From an uncultured Oscillospiraceae bacterium (GTDB lineage: Bacteria; Bacillota; Clostridia; Oscillospirales; Acutalibacteraceae): a stretch of DNA of 11,132 nt. Made by a program: the position numbers and the translations under genes. Positions 1-7,239 of this stretch are shown here, one piece after another (the first letter of the stretch is position 1; each line of letters starts with the position of its first letter). The notes below the pieces were generated by a model, which was not told where the DNA came from, did no database searches, and saw only the letters and a list, made by a program, of their open reading frames with translations. The stretch covers positions 1-11,132 of the forward strand of contig CAJUPK010000075.1 of NCBI GenBank assembly GCA_910588415.1, given 5' to 3'.

Positions 1-54
1 GCTCCACACCTCGCAGCCTTTGAAAAGGCTGGCGAAACTTTTTCCCTTGCTCTC
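1..54. repeat. Left copy of 54-bp terminal inverted repeat
   Basis: These 54 bases are the exact reverse complement of 11058-11111 near the other end of the window. Weaker identity continues to about base 64. Inside is a small hairpin, CAGCCTTT-GA-AAAGGCTG (8-bp stem, about 14-31). The first seven bases, GCTCCAC, are one half of a second hairpin that is complete in the right copy, so this copy is probably cut by the window edge. It encodes nothing. The nature (dispersed intergenic repeat or flanking repeat of a rearranging block) is inference. Confidence 0.95.
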
Positions 55-103
55 AAAAAGTATACTATGAAAATTATCAATCATTTCTAAGGAGAAACCC
101 AAT

Positions 104-712
104 ATGAACCGTAAACTATCTATGCTGGCAGCCCTGCTTCTGCTGGCAGCCTGTATACTCTCTGGCTGTGAAAAGGTACAGTCCTCTTCTGTCCCGTCCT
201 CTATGCCAGAGGCAACGCCAGCTGCCACCGCTGCTCCCGCTCCCACGGCCTCTCCCACCCCTGCGCCTACAGCCACTCCCCAGCCTACTTCCACACCAGA
301 GCCCTCCCCGGCCGCGGACTTTGAGACTCTCTTTAAGGCCAACCCTGTAGATGCCCAGCTGGAAGAGGATCTTGCCATGGCCATGACCACCCGGTCCATT
401 GTCCAGGCCTATGAGCAGGCGGCCAACAGCTGGCAGGGGCTGCTGGACAATCTGTTCCGGTCCACACAGGAAACTCTGCCGGAAAAAGACCAGGAAACCT
501 TCCGTCAGGAACAGGAGACCTGGCAGAATGGCCAGGACGAGGCAATCGCGGATATTCAGACGAAAAGCGGGGAGGGCGATGACGGCCTTATTACCGTGGC
601 CTGTGAAACCATGGAATTTTATCGTGACAGGGCCTATGAGATTTGCAAAGTGTACTACTCGGCCAATCAGACTCTCCCTGATTTTGAGGTCCTTCTGCAG
701 CCAGTAGGCTAA
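104..712 (+). CDS. Lipoprotein with Pro/Thr-rich linker and LprI/DUF1311-like domain
   Basis: A 202-residue secreted lipoprotein. The N-terminus has a short basic region (NRK), a hydrophobic core (residues 8-19) and a lipobox LSGC with the lipidation Cys at 22; an upstream LAAC at 14-17 is a second possible lipobox. Residues about 30-70 are a Pro/Ala/Thr linker, typical of wall-spanning spacers in Gram-positive lipoproteins. The C-terminal part (about 75-185) has alternating charged helices, a QEQETWQNGQDEA segment and two cysteines (C167, C181) in a pattern like the LprI lysozyme-inhibitor N-terminal domain (DUF1311). That assignment is by eye and only moderately sure. The start is supported by AAGGAGA eight bases upstream; a TATACT box at 61-66 could be the -10 element, with no clear -35. 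It is the only plus-strand gene, facing gyrA, so it is transcribed head-on to the leftward replication inferred from the origin at the right. Confidence 0.85.
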   Translation: MNRKLSMLAALLLLAACILSGCEKVQSSSVPSSMPEATPAATAAPAPTASPTPAPTATPQPTSTPEPSPAADFETLFKANPVDAQLEEDLAMAMTTRSIVQAYEQAANSWQGLLDNLFRSTQETLPEKDQETFRQEQETWQNGQDEAIADIQTKSGEGDDGLITVACETMEFYRDRAYEICKVYYSANQTLPDFEVLLQPVG

Positions 713-765
713 AACATCTTTCATCATAAGGCACTCTATTCTTAGGAAACCTGCGAAAATATTTA

Positions 766-821
766 TATAGTAAACGCACTTGAAAATCAGTAAATACCGA
801 TTTTCAAGTGCGTTTACTATA
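766..821. repeat. Perfect 23-bp-stem palindrome (copy 1 of a family)
   Basis: The arms 766-788 and 799-821 are perfectly complementary over 23 bp (they begin TATAGTAAACGCACTTG) around a 10-base loop. It lies just after the lipoprotein stop codon. It has no T-run after it on the plus strand, so it is not a classic intrinsic terminator, although it would fold strongly in RNA. A diverged relative is at 958-1012. Both are followed by a related AACAGCAC sequence, suggesting a duplicated or mobile small palindromic element. Confidence 0.9.
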
Positions 822-845
822 ACAGCACGGCCATAAAAGCCGGAC

Positions 846-893
846 AAAAAAAGCAAGCCCATCTTGAAATCCATCAAGAGAGCTTGCTTTTTT
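846..893. terminator. Bidirectional intrinsic terminator between lipoprotein gene and gyrA
   Basis: A seven-A run (846-852), then GCAAGC (853-858), an inner stem CTTGA/TCAAG (863-867/874-878), then GCTTGC (882-887) and a six-T run (888-893). The outer stem extends into A:T pairs with the A and T runs, so it reads as a terminator on both strands. It sits between the two convergent genes and can stop transcripts from both. Confidence 0.9.
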
Positions 894-957
894 ATAATAT
901 GAGGGTCGATCAAAGGTGTTTTCGTCCTAAAGCTCCAGCGTTTCTGGAGACTGATTC

Positions 958-1012
958 TATAGGCAGCGCAGTTCAAAAAAGGTTTTACCGATTTTACACT
1001 GCGTTCCCTATA
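958..1012. repeat. Imperfect palindrome (copy 2 of the 766-821 family)
   Basis: Arms 958-972 (TATAGGCAGCGCAGT) and 998-1012 (ACTGCGTTCCCTATA) pair with one mismatch and one G:U. Aligned with the palindrome at 766-821, about 70% of bases agree, including a shared TACCGATTTT in the right half and TATA ends. At two pairs both partners have changed together (T771:A816 to G963:C1007; C779:G808 to G971:C999), which keeps the stem intact. Confidence 0.75.
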
Positions 1013-1023
1013 ACAATAATAAC

Positions 1024-1037
1024 AGCACAACCGTGCT
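1024..1037 (-). terminator. Weak hairpin after gyrA
   Basis: AGCAC-GGTT-GTGCT on the minus strand, 12 bases past the gyrA stop codon, followed by a T-rich but broken tract (GTTATTATTGTTAT). The stem is only 5 bp, so it is at best a leaky terminator. The stronger one at 846-893 would back it up. Confidence 0.45.
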
Positions 1038-1049
1038 CATTGGTCAGGC

Positions 1050-3635
1050 TCAGTCATTGTCTTCTTCAGAGGTCCCATTCTCCTCCTGGTCCGGGGTTTC
1101 CCCGTGGGATTCAGGGGTATCTCCGGGCTCTTCCTGCTGCGTCTCTTCTTCTAGCTCCTCCAAGTCATCCAGCTCTTCTTCTTTGGGGGCGCTGGCCAAA
1201 GTGACCACCTGGCTGTCCTCCTGCACTTTCATCACCCGAACACCCTTACTGGGCCGGGCACATTGGCGTATCTCTACCGCCGGTATGCGGATGATCACTC
1301 CATCGCTGGAAATCAGGATCACATCCTCTTCCTCTGGCGACACCAGCTTCACGCCCGCTACGGCGCCGAATTTATCTACATGATAGTTCAAAAGTCCCTT
1401 GCCGCCCCGCTTCTGCAGGCGATAATCCTCAATGGGGGAGAGGCGTCCAAAACCAGTTTCCGTCACAGTAAGCACCATGCGGCCTTCCCGCAGAACGTCC
1501 ATGCCCACAATGGCGTCTCCCTCGCCCAGGTTCATCACCTTCACACCCCGGGCAATACGGCTCAGCTCGCGAATCTGCGTCTCATGCATACACAGGGCCA
1601 TGCCGTTCCGGGTGGCGAAAATCAAATTGTCCTGTCCAGAGGTAGCCTGCACCCAGGCAAGGTGGTCCCCCTCGTCCAAATCCACAGCAATCAAGCCAGC
1701 CTTCCGCACATTGCTGAAAGCGGAGAGCTTGGTGCGCTTTACCACGCCTTTGCGGGTAACCATGACCAGATATTTGTCCCCTTCCAGACTGTCCAGGTGG
1801 AGAATAGAGGTAATGGTCTCCTCTCCCTGCAGGGGCAGGAGATTTCGGATGTGCATGCCCCGGCTGGTACGGGAACCCTCGGGTATTTCATAGCACTTCA
1901 CCCGGTACATGCGGCCCAGGTCAGAGAAAAACAAGATGTAGTCATGGCTGCCTGTAACAAAGATATCGGAAGCAGCGTCCTCTTCCCGGCGGCTCATGCC
2001 GGAGATGCCCCGGCCGCCCCGTTTCTGGGTCTTATATGCCTCCATTTTCTGGCGCTTTACATACCCATATTGGGTCAGAGTAAGCACGCACTCCTCCACG
2101 GGGATCAAATCCTCCACGTCCACTTCGCCGCTGATAGCGGCAATCTCCGTGCGGCGCTCATCGCCAAAGCGCTTTTTCATGTGAATGGCCTCATCCTTGA
2201 TGATGGCCTTGCGCCGGTTTTCACTCTGCAAAATATCTGTCAGATCGGCGATCTGCTCGTGCAGTTCGCTGAGCTCTGTCTCTATCTTCAAAATCTCCAG
2301 CCCCGCCAACTGGCCCAGCTGGAACCGGCAGATGGCGTCCGCCTGGGGGTCATCAAAGCCGAAATGCTCTATCAAGGCCAGCTTCGCCTCGGGCCTTCCT
2401 CCCTTGCAGCCCCGTATGGTGGCAATAATCTCATCCACAATGTCAACAGCCCGCTTCAGTCCCTCCAGAATATGGGCCCGGTCCTGAGCCTTTTTCAGGT
2501 CAAACCGGGTACGCCGGGCAATGACGTCCATCTGGAATTCCACATATTTCTGCAGGATCTTATGCAGGTTGAGAATCTCCGGCCTGCCGTTTACCAGGGC
2601 CAGCATGATCACGCCAATGGAGACCTGCAGCTGGGTCAGGGCAAACAGATGATTTAGAACGATTTGGGGCGAGGCCTCCCGCTTCACATCAATCACAATG
2701 CGCATACCCTCCCGGTCGGAGTGATCGTCCACATTGGAGATGCCCTCGATGCGCTTTTCCTTTACCAGGTCGGCAATGCTCTTGATGAGCTCCGCTTTGT
2801 TGACCTTATAGGGGATTTCTGACACAATGATTTTGGAGCGGCCGCCTTTCTCGTCCTCCTCAATCTCAGCCCGGGCGCGGACAACCACTTTGCCCCGGCC
2901 TGTGGCATAGGCGGACCGGATGCCGCTGCGGCCCATTATAATGCCGCCAGTGGGAAAGTCCGGGCCCTTGATGTGCTCCATCAGCTCATCCAGGGTAGCC
3001 TCTGGATTGTCTATATAGCAGCAAACTCCGTCTAGCACTTCATTGATATTGTGGGGGGGCACATTGGTCGCCATGCCCACAGCAATGCCCATGGAGCCGT
3101 TGACCAGCAGGTTGGGAAAATGGCTGGGCAGCACCACCGGCTCTTTCAGACGGTCGTCATAGTTGGGCTGAAAGTCCACAGTGTCCTTGTTGATGTCGTC
3201 CAGCATGGCCACAGAGAGCTTGGTCATCCGGGCTTCGGTGTAACGGGGAGCAGCAGGGGGGTCACCGTCCACAGAACCAAAGTTGCCGTGGCCATCTACC
3301 AGCATGTAGCGCAGGGAGAAATCCTGGGCCAAGCGCACCATGGCGTCGTACACCGCCGCGTCGCCGTGGGGGTGGAACTCTGCCAAAGTCTTGCCCACGG
3401 TGTCCATGCACTTGCGGTAAGGTCCGTCCGGCCACAGGGAATCCTGGTACATTTTATATAATATGCGCCGGTGTACGGGTTTTAGACCATCCCGCACGTC
3501 GGGCAAAGCGCGCTGCACAATAACAGACATGGAATAATCCAGAAAGGACTGCTCCATCTCTTTTGTCAGCGCCACGTCTATCACGCGCCCTCCGGCTTCT
3601 TCTGGCTGGGTAGTACTGTTTTCAAAATCTGCCAT
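1050..3635 (-). CDS. gyrA: DNA gyrase subunit A
   Basis: The breakage-reunion subunit of the A2B2 DNA gyrase, which introduces negative supercoils with ATP and relieves tension ahead of forks. It has 861 residues. The N-terminus contains LDYSMSVIVQRALPDVRDGL, the quinolone-region HPHGDAAVYDAMVRLAQ and the catalytic tyrosine in PRYTEAR (Tyr132). The C-terminal pinwheel has the GyrA box QKRGGKG (741-747), which separates GyrA from ParC. The last 44 residues (818-861) are a highly acidic tail. The ATG at 3635 is preferred because AAGGAG lies 9 bases upstream; the in-frame TTG at 3653 overlaps that ribosome site. The position of E. coli Ser83 is Ala93 here, while the Asp87 equivalent is kept (Asp97). 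It follows gyrB after a long AT-rich spacer and so may have its own promoter. Confidence 0.99.
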   Translation of the reverse strand: MADFENSTTQPEEAGGRVIDVALTKEMEQSFLDYSMSVIVQRALPDVRDGLKPVHRRILYKMYQDSLWPDGPYRKCMDTVGKTLAEFHPHGDAAVYDAMVRLAQDFSLRYMLVDGHGNFGSVDGDPPAAPRYTEARMTKLSVAMLDDINKDTVDFQPNYDDRLKEPVVLPSHFPNLLVNGSMGIAVGMATNVPPHNINEVLDGVCCYIDNPEATLDELMEHIKGPDFPTGGIIMGRSGIRSAYATGRGKVVVRARAEIEEDEKGGRSKIIVSEIPYKVNKAELIKSIADLVKEKRIEGISNVDDHSDREGMRIVIDVKREASPQIVLNHLFALTQLQVSIGVIMLALVNGRPEILNLHKILQKYVEFQMDVIARRTRFDLKKAQDRAHILEGLKRAVDIVDEIIATIRGCKGGRPEAKLALIEHFGFDDPQADAICRFQLGQLAGLEILKIETELSELHEQIADLTDILQSENRRKAIIKDEAIHMKKRFGDERRTEIAAISGEVDVEDLIPVEECVLTLTQYGYVKRQKMEAYKTQKRGGRGISGMSRREEDAASDIFVTGSHDYILFFSDLGRMYRVKCYEIPEGSRTSRGMHIRNLLPLQGEETITSILHLDSLEGDKYLVMVTRKGVVKRTKLSAFSNVRKAGLIAVDLDEGDHLAWVQATSGQDNLIFATRNGMALCMHETQIRELSRIARGVKVMNLGEGDAIVGMDVLREGRMVLTVTETGFGRLSPIEDYRLQKRGGKGLLNYHVDKFGAVAGVKLVSPEEEDVILISSDGVIIRIPAVEIRQCARPSKGVRVMKVQEDSQVVTLASAPKEEELDDLEELEEETQQEEPGDTPESHGETPDQEENGTSEEDND

Positions 3636-3644
3636 GAATTCCTT

Positions 3645-3650
3645 CTCCTT
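3645..3650 (-). promoter_or_regulatory. gyrA ribosome-binding site
   Basis: AAGGAG on the minus strand, 9 bases before the ATG at 3635. It fixes the gyrA start, because the alternative TTG codon at 3653-3651 runs into this site. Confidence 0.85.
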
Positions 3651-3691
3651 CAAACGGACCCTTTGCTTTTCTTTGCCATGGAGGCCTTTCG

Positions 3692-3754
3692 TTCATGAAT
3701 TATTCATGATTTAAACACAAATCAGATATAGATTCGATACAATTTATTCATGAA
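3692..3754. repeat. Three phased TTCATGAW motifs upstream of gyrA
   Basis: TTCATGAA at 3692-3699, TTCATGAT at 3703-3710 and TTCATGAA at 3747-3754. TTCATGAA is a perfect 8-base palindrome. Start-to-start distances are 11 and 44 bases, so all three would face the same side of the helix. They lie 57-119 bases before the gyrA start codon, where an operator or activator site would sit. No known regulator was recognised and a clear promoter could not be assigned. Confidence 0.5.
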
Positions 3755-3840
3755 ATAGGACGGTTTTGTGCCAAAAACAAGCTTCCAAAAGGCTTATAAG
3801 ATACAGATACGGCTCTTGTTTCTCCATAAAGCGATAAACG

Positions 3841-3870
3841 AATTTTTACTCATTGCAGGCAATAAAAATT
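3841..3870. other. Bulged hairpin downstream of gyrB
   Basis: AATTTTT (3841-3847) pairs with AAAAATT (3864-3870) and ATTGC (3852-3856) with GCAAT (3859-3863) around a 2-base loop, with a 4-base bulge ACTC. It is a 12-bp stem in two parts. It could serve as gyrB 3' end or leader structure for gyrA; the function is not known. Confidence 0.5.
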
Positions 3871-3959
3871 TACAGTTTTAGTCCTAGATTCACAGGTTGC
3901 TATTTTATATAAAGCAACACATTTTATTATAAAATTTTCTTTTATACACTTATGCGCGT

Positions 3960-5930
3960 TTATACGTCCCAATTTGCTTTCTGGGCGTTCTCGATAATGA
4001 ACTCTCGCCGGGGTTCCACCTTGTCGCCCATCAGGATGGTAAACACCTGGTCAGCCCGGGCCGCGTCGTCCACCTCTACCCGGCGCATGGTGCGGGCCGC
4101 TGGGTCCATGGTGGTTTCCCACAACTGGATGGGGTCCATCTCACCCAAGCCCTTATACCGCTGGATGGGACAGTTGCCGCCCAGCTCTGCCAGAATTCTG
4201 TCCCTCTGGGGGTCAGAAAAGGCATAGTAGTGGCGCTTATTCTTTGTGATGCGGTATAGGGGAGGCTGGGCCAGATACACATGCCCCTGCTCTACCAAAG
4301 GCCGCATAAAGCGGAAAAAGAAGGTGAGCAGCAGGGTACGAATATGACTTCCGTCCACGTCCGCGTCCGCCATGATGATAACCTTGCCATAACGCAGCTT
4401 GCTAATATCAAAATCTTCCCCAATCCCTGTGCCCAGAGCAGTGACCACAGGCAGGAGCTTTTCGTTTGTATACACTTTATCCAAACGAGCTTTTTCCACG
4501 TTGAGCATTTTGCCCCAAAGGGGAAGGATGGCCTGGAACTTCCGGTCCCGCCCGCCTTTGGCAGAGCCGCCGGCGGAGTCTCCCTCCACAATATAGATCT
4601 CTGTCTCCTCTGGGTCCCGGGACTGGCAGTCTGCCAGCTTGCCGGGCAGGGAGTTGCTCTCTAACGCTGTTTTGCGCCGGGCCAGCTCTCTGGCCTTGCG
4701 GGCCGCCTCTCTGGCCCGGGAGGCAGTCATGGCCTTGTCAAAAATAGCCCGGGCTGTGGCTGGATTCTCCTCTAAGTGCTGTACCATGGCCTTATACAGC
4801 ATGGAACTGACCAGCCCGCTGATCTCCGTGTTGCCCAGCTTTGCCTTGGTCTGGCCCTCGAACTGGGCCTCCTTCAGCTTGACGCTGATGATACAGGTCA
4901 GTCCCTCCCGCACATCCTCGCCGGAGAGATTCTTGTCGTTTTCCTTCAATATATTGTATTTACGCGCATAGTCATTCATAGCCCTTGTCAGCGCCCGTTT
5001 GAATCCCTCTTCATGGGTGCCGCCGTCCACCGTGCGGATATCATTGGCAAAGGAGAGGATCAGCTCGTTGAAGCTGTCCGTATACTGCATGGCCACTTCC
5101 GCGGTGGCGCTGTCATCCTCTGCCACGGTGGAGAAGTGCATGATCTCTGGATGAATGACCTCCACAGCTTTTTTCTTATTGAGATAGTCCACAAATTCCC
5201 GGATGCCGCCCGCATAGCAGTATTGGTTGACAATGGGCCTCTCCAGGGCCTGCTCCTCTGGGACGCGTTCCTCCGGGTCCCGCTCGTCAATCAGCTGGAT
5301 GGTAATGCCTGCGTTCAGGAAGGCCTGCTCCCGCAGTCTCATCTGCAGGGTCTCGTAGCTATAGACAGTGGTCTCTTTGAATATCTCCGGGTCCGCTTGA
5401 AAACAGATGACAGAGCCATTGCTGCTGCCCTCTGGGGCCGGGCCCTTCTCGATCAGCTCAGTGACAGCCTTGCCCCGCTCAAAGCGCTGGTAGTACCGCA
5501 CGCCGTCTGTAATGACCTCTACCTCCAGCCAAGTGGAGAGGGCGTTGACCACAGAGGCGCCCACGCCGTGGAGGCCGCCGGAAACCTTGTAGCTGCCCCC
5601 GCCGAATTTGCCACCAGCATGGAGAATGGTAAACACCACCGTGACAGCGGGCAGGCCTGTCTGGTGCTGGATGCCCACCGGGATGCCCCGGCCGTTATCC
5701 GACACATAGACCACATTGCCCGGCAAAAGGCGCACCACCACATTATCGCAGAAGCCGGCCAGGGCCTCGTCAATGGCGTTGTCCACAATCTCATATACCA
5801 GATGGTGCAGGCCCCGGGGGCCTGTGGAGCCAATATACATGCCGGGCCGCTTGCGCACAGCCTCCAGGCCCTCCAGCACCTGGATCTGGTCGCCGTCATA
5901 CGCCTGTTCGCTTTTTGTCATATCCATCAT
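3960..5930 (-). CDS. gyrB: DNA gyrase subunit B
   Basis: The ATPase and TOPRIM subunit of DNA gyrase. From the ATG at 5930 it has 656 residues, near the usual 640. The GHKL ATPase shows YEIVDNAIDEALAG (Asn51), SDNGRGIPVG (Asp78) and GLHGVGASVVNALS. The TOPRIM domain shows EGDSAGGSAKGGRDRK (Glu449) and DADVDGSHIRTLLL (Asp522, Asp524), the Mg-binding acidic set, then QRYKGLGEM near the C-terminus. The length, without the large insert of proteobacterial GyrB, fits Gram-positives. The start is uncertain: TTG at 5951 and ATGs at 5930, 5927 and 5921 are in frame. Family alignment favours the short forms and no site has a strong Shine-Dalgarno match. The E. coli Lys447 position is Trp472 here. Transcription probably starts at the promoter at 6104-6132. 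Confidence 0.99.
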   Translation of the reverse strand: MMDMTKSEQAYDGDQIQVLEGLEAVRKRPGMYIGSTGPRGLHHLVYEIVDNAIDEALAGFCDNVVVRLLPGNVVYVSDNGRGIPVGIQHQTGLPAVTVVFTILHAGGKFGGGSYKVSGGLHGVGASVVNALSTWLEVEVITDGVRYYQRFERGKAVTELIEKGPAPEGSSNGSVICFQADPEIFKETTVYSYETLQMRLREQAFLNAGITIQLIDERDPEERVPEEQALERPIVNQYCYAGGIREFVDYLNKKKAVEVIHPEIMHFSTVAEDDSATAEVAMQYTDSFNELILSFANDIRTVDGGTHEEGFKRALTRAMNDYARKYNILKENDKNLSGEDVREGLTCIISVKLKEAQFEGQTKAKLGNTEISGLVSSMLYKAMVQHLEENPATARAIFDKAMTASRAREAARKARELARRKTALESNSLPGKLADCQSRDPEETEIYIVEGDSAGGSAKGGRDRKFQAILPLWGKMLNVEKARLDKVYTNEKLLPVVTALGTGIGEDFDISKLRYGKVIIMADADVDGSHIRTLLLTFFFRFMRPLVEQGHVYLAQPPLYRITKNKRHYYAFSDPQRDRILAELGGNCPIQRYKGLGEMDPIQLWETTMDPAARTMRRVEVDDAARADQVFTILMGDKVEPRREFIIENAQKANWDV

Positions 5931-6103
5931 TTCATTGATTTCCAAAAACAACTGCCCCCCAAATCACATTCCAAAAGCGGTCTAACACCAGGAAACATCA
6001 ACTCCCGTTACCCTGTCTCTGTTTTTTGCATGGGATTTCCATACTTTCCCATCTCCAAGGACAGCACTTTGTGCCATGCCCTTTTTACACTTGCACCGCA
6101 TAT

Positions 6104-6132
6104 AGTATAGCAGATTTTGAAGAATTTGTAAA
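6104..6132 (-). promoter_or_regulatory. Sigma-A-type promoter of gyrB
   Basis: On the minus strand TTTACA (6132-6127), a 17-base spacer and TATACT (6109-6104). The two bases TG stand just before the -10 (TGC-TATACT), an extended -10. Each hexamer differs from consensus by one base. The start point would fall near 6097, giving a 5' leader of about 165 bases before the gyrB ATG. Confidence 0.8.
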
Positions 6133-6176
6133 GTCCGGCAGAGCCAGGAACTTCCCCAGGAATTTAAAAAATTTTT

Positions 6177-7142
6177 TCAGCTTCTCCCGCCAGGGTTCCG
6201 GCTGGTATTCTGCATGGTATTCCGGCCGCCGTCCATATTTTTCAGCCTGCGCTGGATGTAGGCGGTATCATCGTACTTTTCCAGCAGGTTTCTGTCATTG
6301 ATGGGGGTTTCTACCCCGCTGACCACCCGGGAGGCGCGCTTGGGCGCGGCATTGTACCCCGCTGGCCGGGGGACAGGCTCTAGGCGCTGGGCGGCCTGCC
6401 GGGAACCTGGCTGGGAAACAGACTGAGAAGCCTGTGAGGAAACCGGCCGGGAGACGGGCTGAGAAATAGGCTGGGTCACAGGCCGGACAGGCCTGGCCTG
6501 GGCCTGGGTGGAACCTAGGCGGTTCTGGGCCCCAGGAGCGTTCTGTTTTGGCCCGTGGGGTCGCTGGCTGATCTGTCCGCTGATCTGCCCGTTTTCCGCG
6601 GCTGCCCGCTGTTTGGCCCGGCTGAAAGCCTGCTGGTTGACAACGCCTGTATCCTGCCTGCCCTGGAGGGACTCCTCCTGGGAGCCAGCCTGGGGACTGG
6701 GACCCGGACGGTGGGAATTGCGGGGCGTGTAGTCATCGTCGTCAAAATATTCCGTGGCGCCGTGGACAGACTGGCTGTTTTCTACTGCCGCACGGATACG
6801 CCGTTTTTTCTGGTACTCCTCCTTGGAGACCTTTTTGATCACCGGCTTTTCCAGATAGACCATGAAGAGGCTGAACAAAAAGAATACCGCAAAGGGCACA
6901 AACACATGGAGGGCTGTTTTCAGCTCTATATCATCCAGCACAAATTTGTGAAAGAAATAGATGGACCCGCCGGCAAACAGGGCAAAAAGCCCCAGCACAT
7001 ACACCAGCGGGGAGAGGTAGATATTGGATATGCCGCTGCATCTTGGGCAGCGGTATTCCCCCTGCTTTTTTAAGGACCAGGTCCTGACAATGTTTACCCG
7101 CTTTTTGCAGTATGGGCAGGTAGGTATTCCAAAATAACGCAT
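6177..7142 (-). CDS. Zinc-ribbon membrane protein with disordered Q/S/P-rich tail
   Basis: A 321-residue protein of unknown function. Two CxxC pairs, CPYC (9-12) and CPRC (32-35), are 19 residues apart and should bind zinc; the spacing recalls the small cxxc_20_cxxc zinc-ribbon families. Two hydrophobic segments follow, about 43-64 and 76-97, likely membrane helices joined by a charged loop. The region after about residue 98 is basic, then low in complexity. At about 215-255 it is a near-repeat of Q-x-S/V-x-P units (QPISQPVSRPVSSQ), expected to be disordered and on the cytoplasmic side if the zinc ribbon is also cytoplasmic. The gene lies between remB and gyrB, where the classic cluster has none. 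Its ATG at 7142 has only a distant AAAGGA. The coding frame is convincing from the N-terminal domain; no function is claimed. Confidence 0.85.
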   Translation of the reverse strand: MRYFGIPTCPYCKKRVNIVRTWSLKKQGEYRCPRCSGISNIYLSPLVYVLGLFALFAGGSIYFFHKFVLDDIELKTALHVFVPFAVFFLFSLFMVYLEKPVIKKVSKEEYQKKRRIRAAVENSQSVHGATEYFDDDDYTPRNSHRPGPSPQAGSQEESLQGRQDTGVVNQQAFSRAKQRAAAENGQISGQISQRPHGPKQNAPGAQNRLGSTQAQARPVRPVTQPISQPVSRPVSSQASQSVSQPGSRQAAQRLEPVPRPAGYNAAPKRASRVVSGVETPINDRNLLEKYDDTAYIQRRLKNMDGGRNTMQNTSRNPGGRS

Positions 7143-7217
7143 GTGTTCTCACTCATTCCTTTCTGTCAAATTGTATCCGCTTGGCCCAAAGAGCCAGCGC
7201 CGCTCCTAAAGTCTAAG

Positions 7218-7239
7218 TAGAAGTTCTCCGGTACTTCTA
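7218..7239. other. Hairpin over the remB stop codon
   Basis: TAGAAGT (7218-7224) pairs with ACTTCTA (7233-7239) over an 8-base loop. The remB stop codon is inside the stem on the minus strand. There is no T-run after it, so it is not called a terminator; it may stabilise the 3' end of the message. Confidence 0.45.

Larger units (their letters stand above)
3651..3959. other. AT-rich gyrB-gyrA intergenic spacer
   Basis: About 310 bases with no supported gene and clearly richer in A+T than the flanking coding DNA. It contains the TTCATGAW cluster (3692-3754), a bulged hairpin at 3841-3870, and a second hairpin GGTTGCT/AGCAAC around 3896-3919 soon after the gyrB stop (read on the minus strand as GTTGCT...AGCAAC, without a T-run). 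On the minus strand a TTGGCA near 3768 resembles a -35 box, but no good -10 stands at the right distance, so the gyrA promoter is not placed. Confidence 0.7.

Noticed and set aside
116..1030. Minus-strand 304-codon frame across the lipoprotein gene and terminators
   Set aside because: It runs through the bidirectional terminator and two palindromes and is Gly/Arg-rich from the antisense of the Pro/Thr linker.
1263..2657. Long plus-strand open frame (464 codons) opposite gyrA
   Set aside because: It lies fully antisense to the gyrA coding frame, and its translation shows no domain or motif. GC-rich third positions of gyrA keep the opposite frame open.
3782..3856. Possible 19-residue leader peptide before gyrA on the minus strand
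   Set aside because: There is an ATG but no Shine-Dalgarno sequence and no attenuator arrangement, so chance is likely.
4776..6110. Long plus-strand open frame (444 codons) opposite gyrB
   Set aside because: Antisense shadow of gyrB, with no ribosome site and no recognisable family.
6420..6500. Repeats in the zinc-ribbon gene tail as a CRISPR or satellite array
   Set aside because: The repeats are in frame, degenerate and encode Q/S/P-rich protein sequence, with no spacers of regular length.
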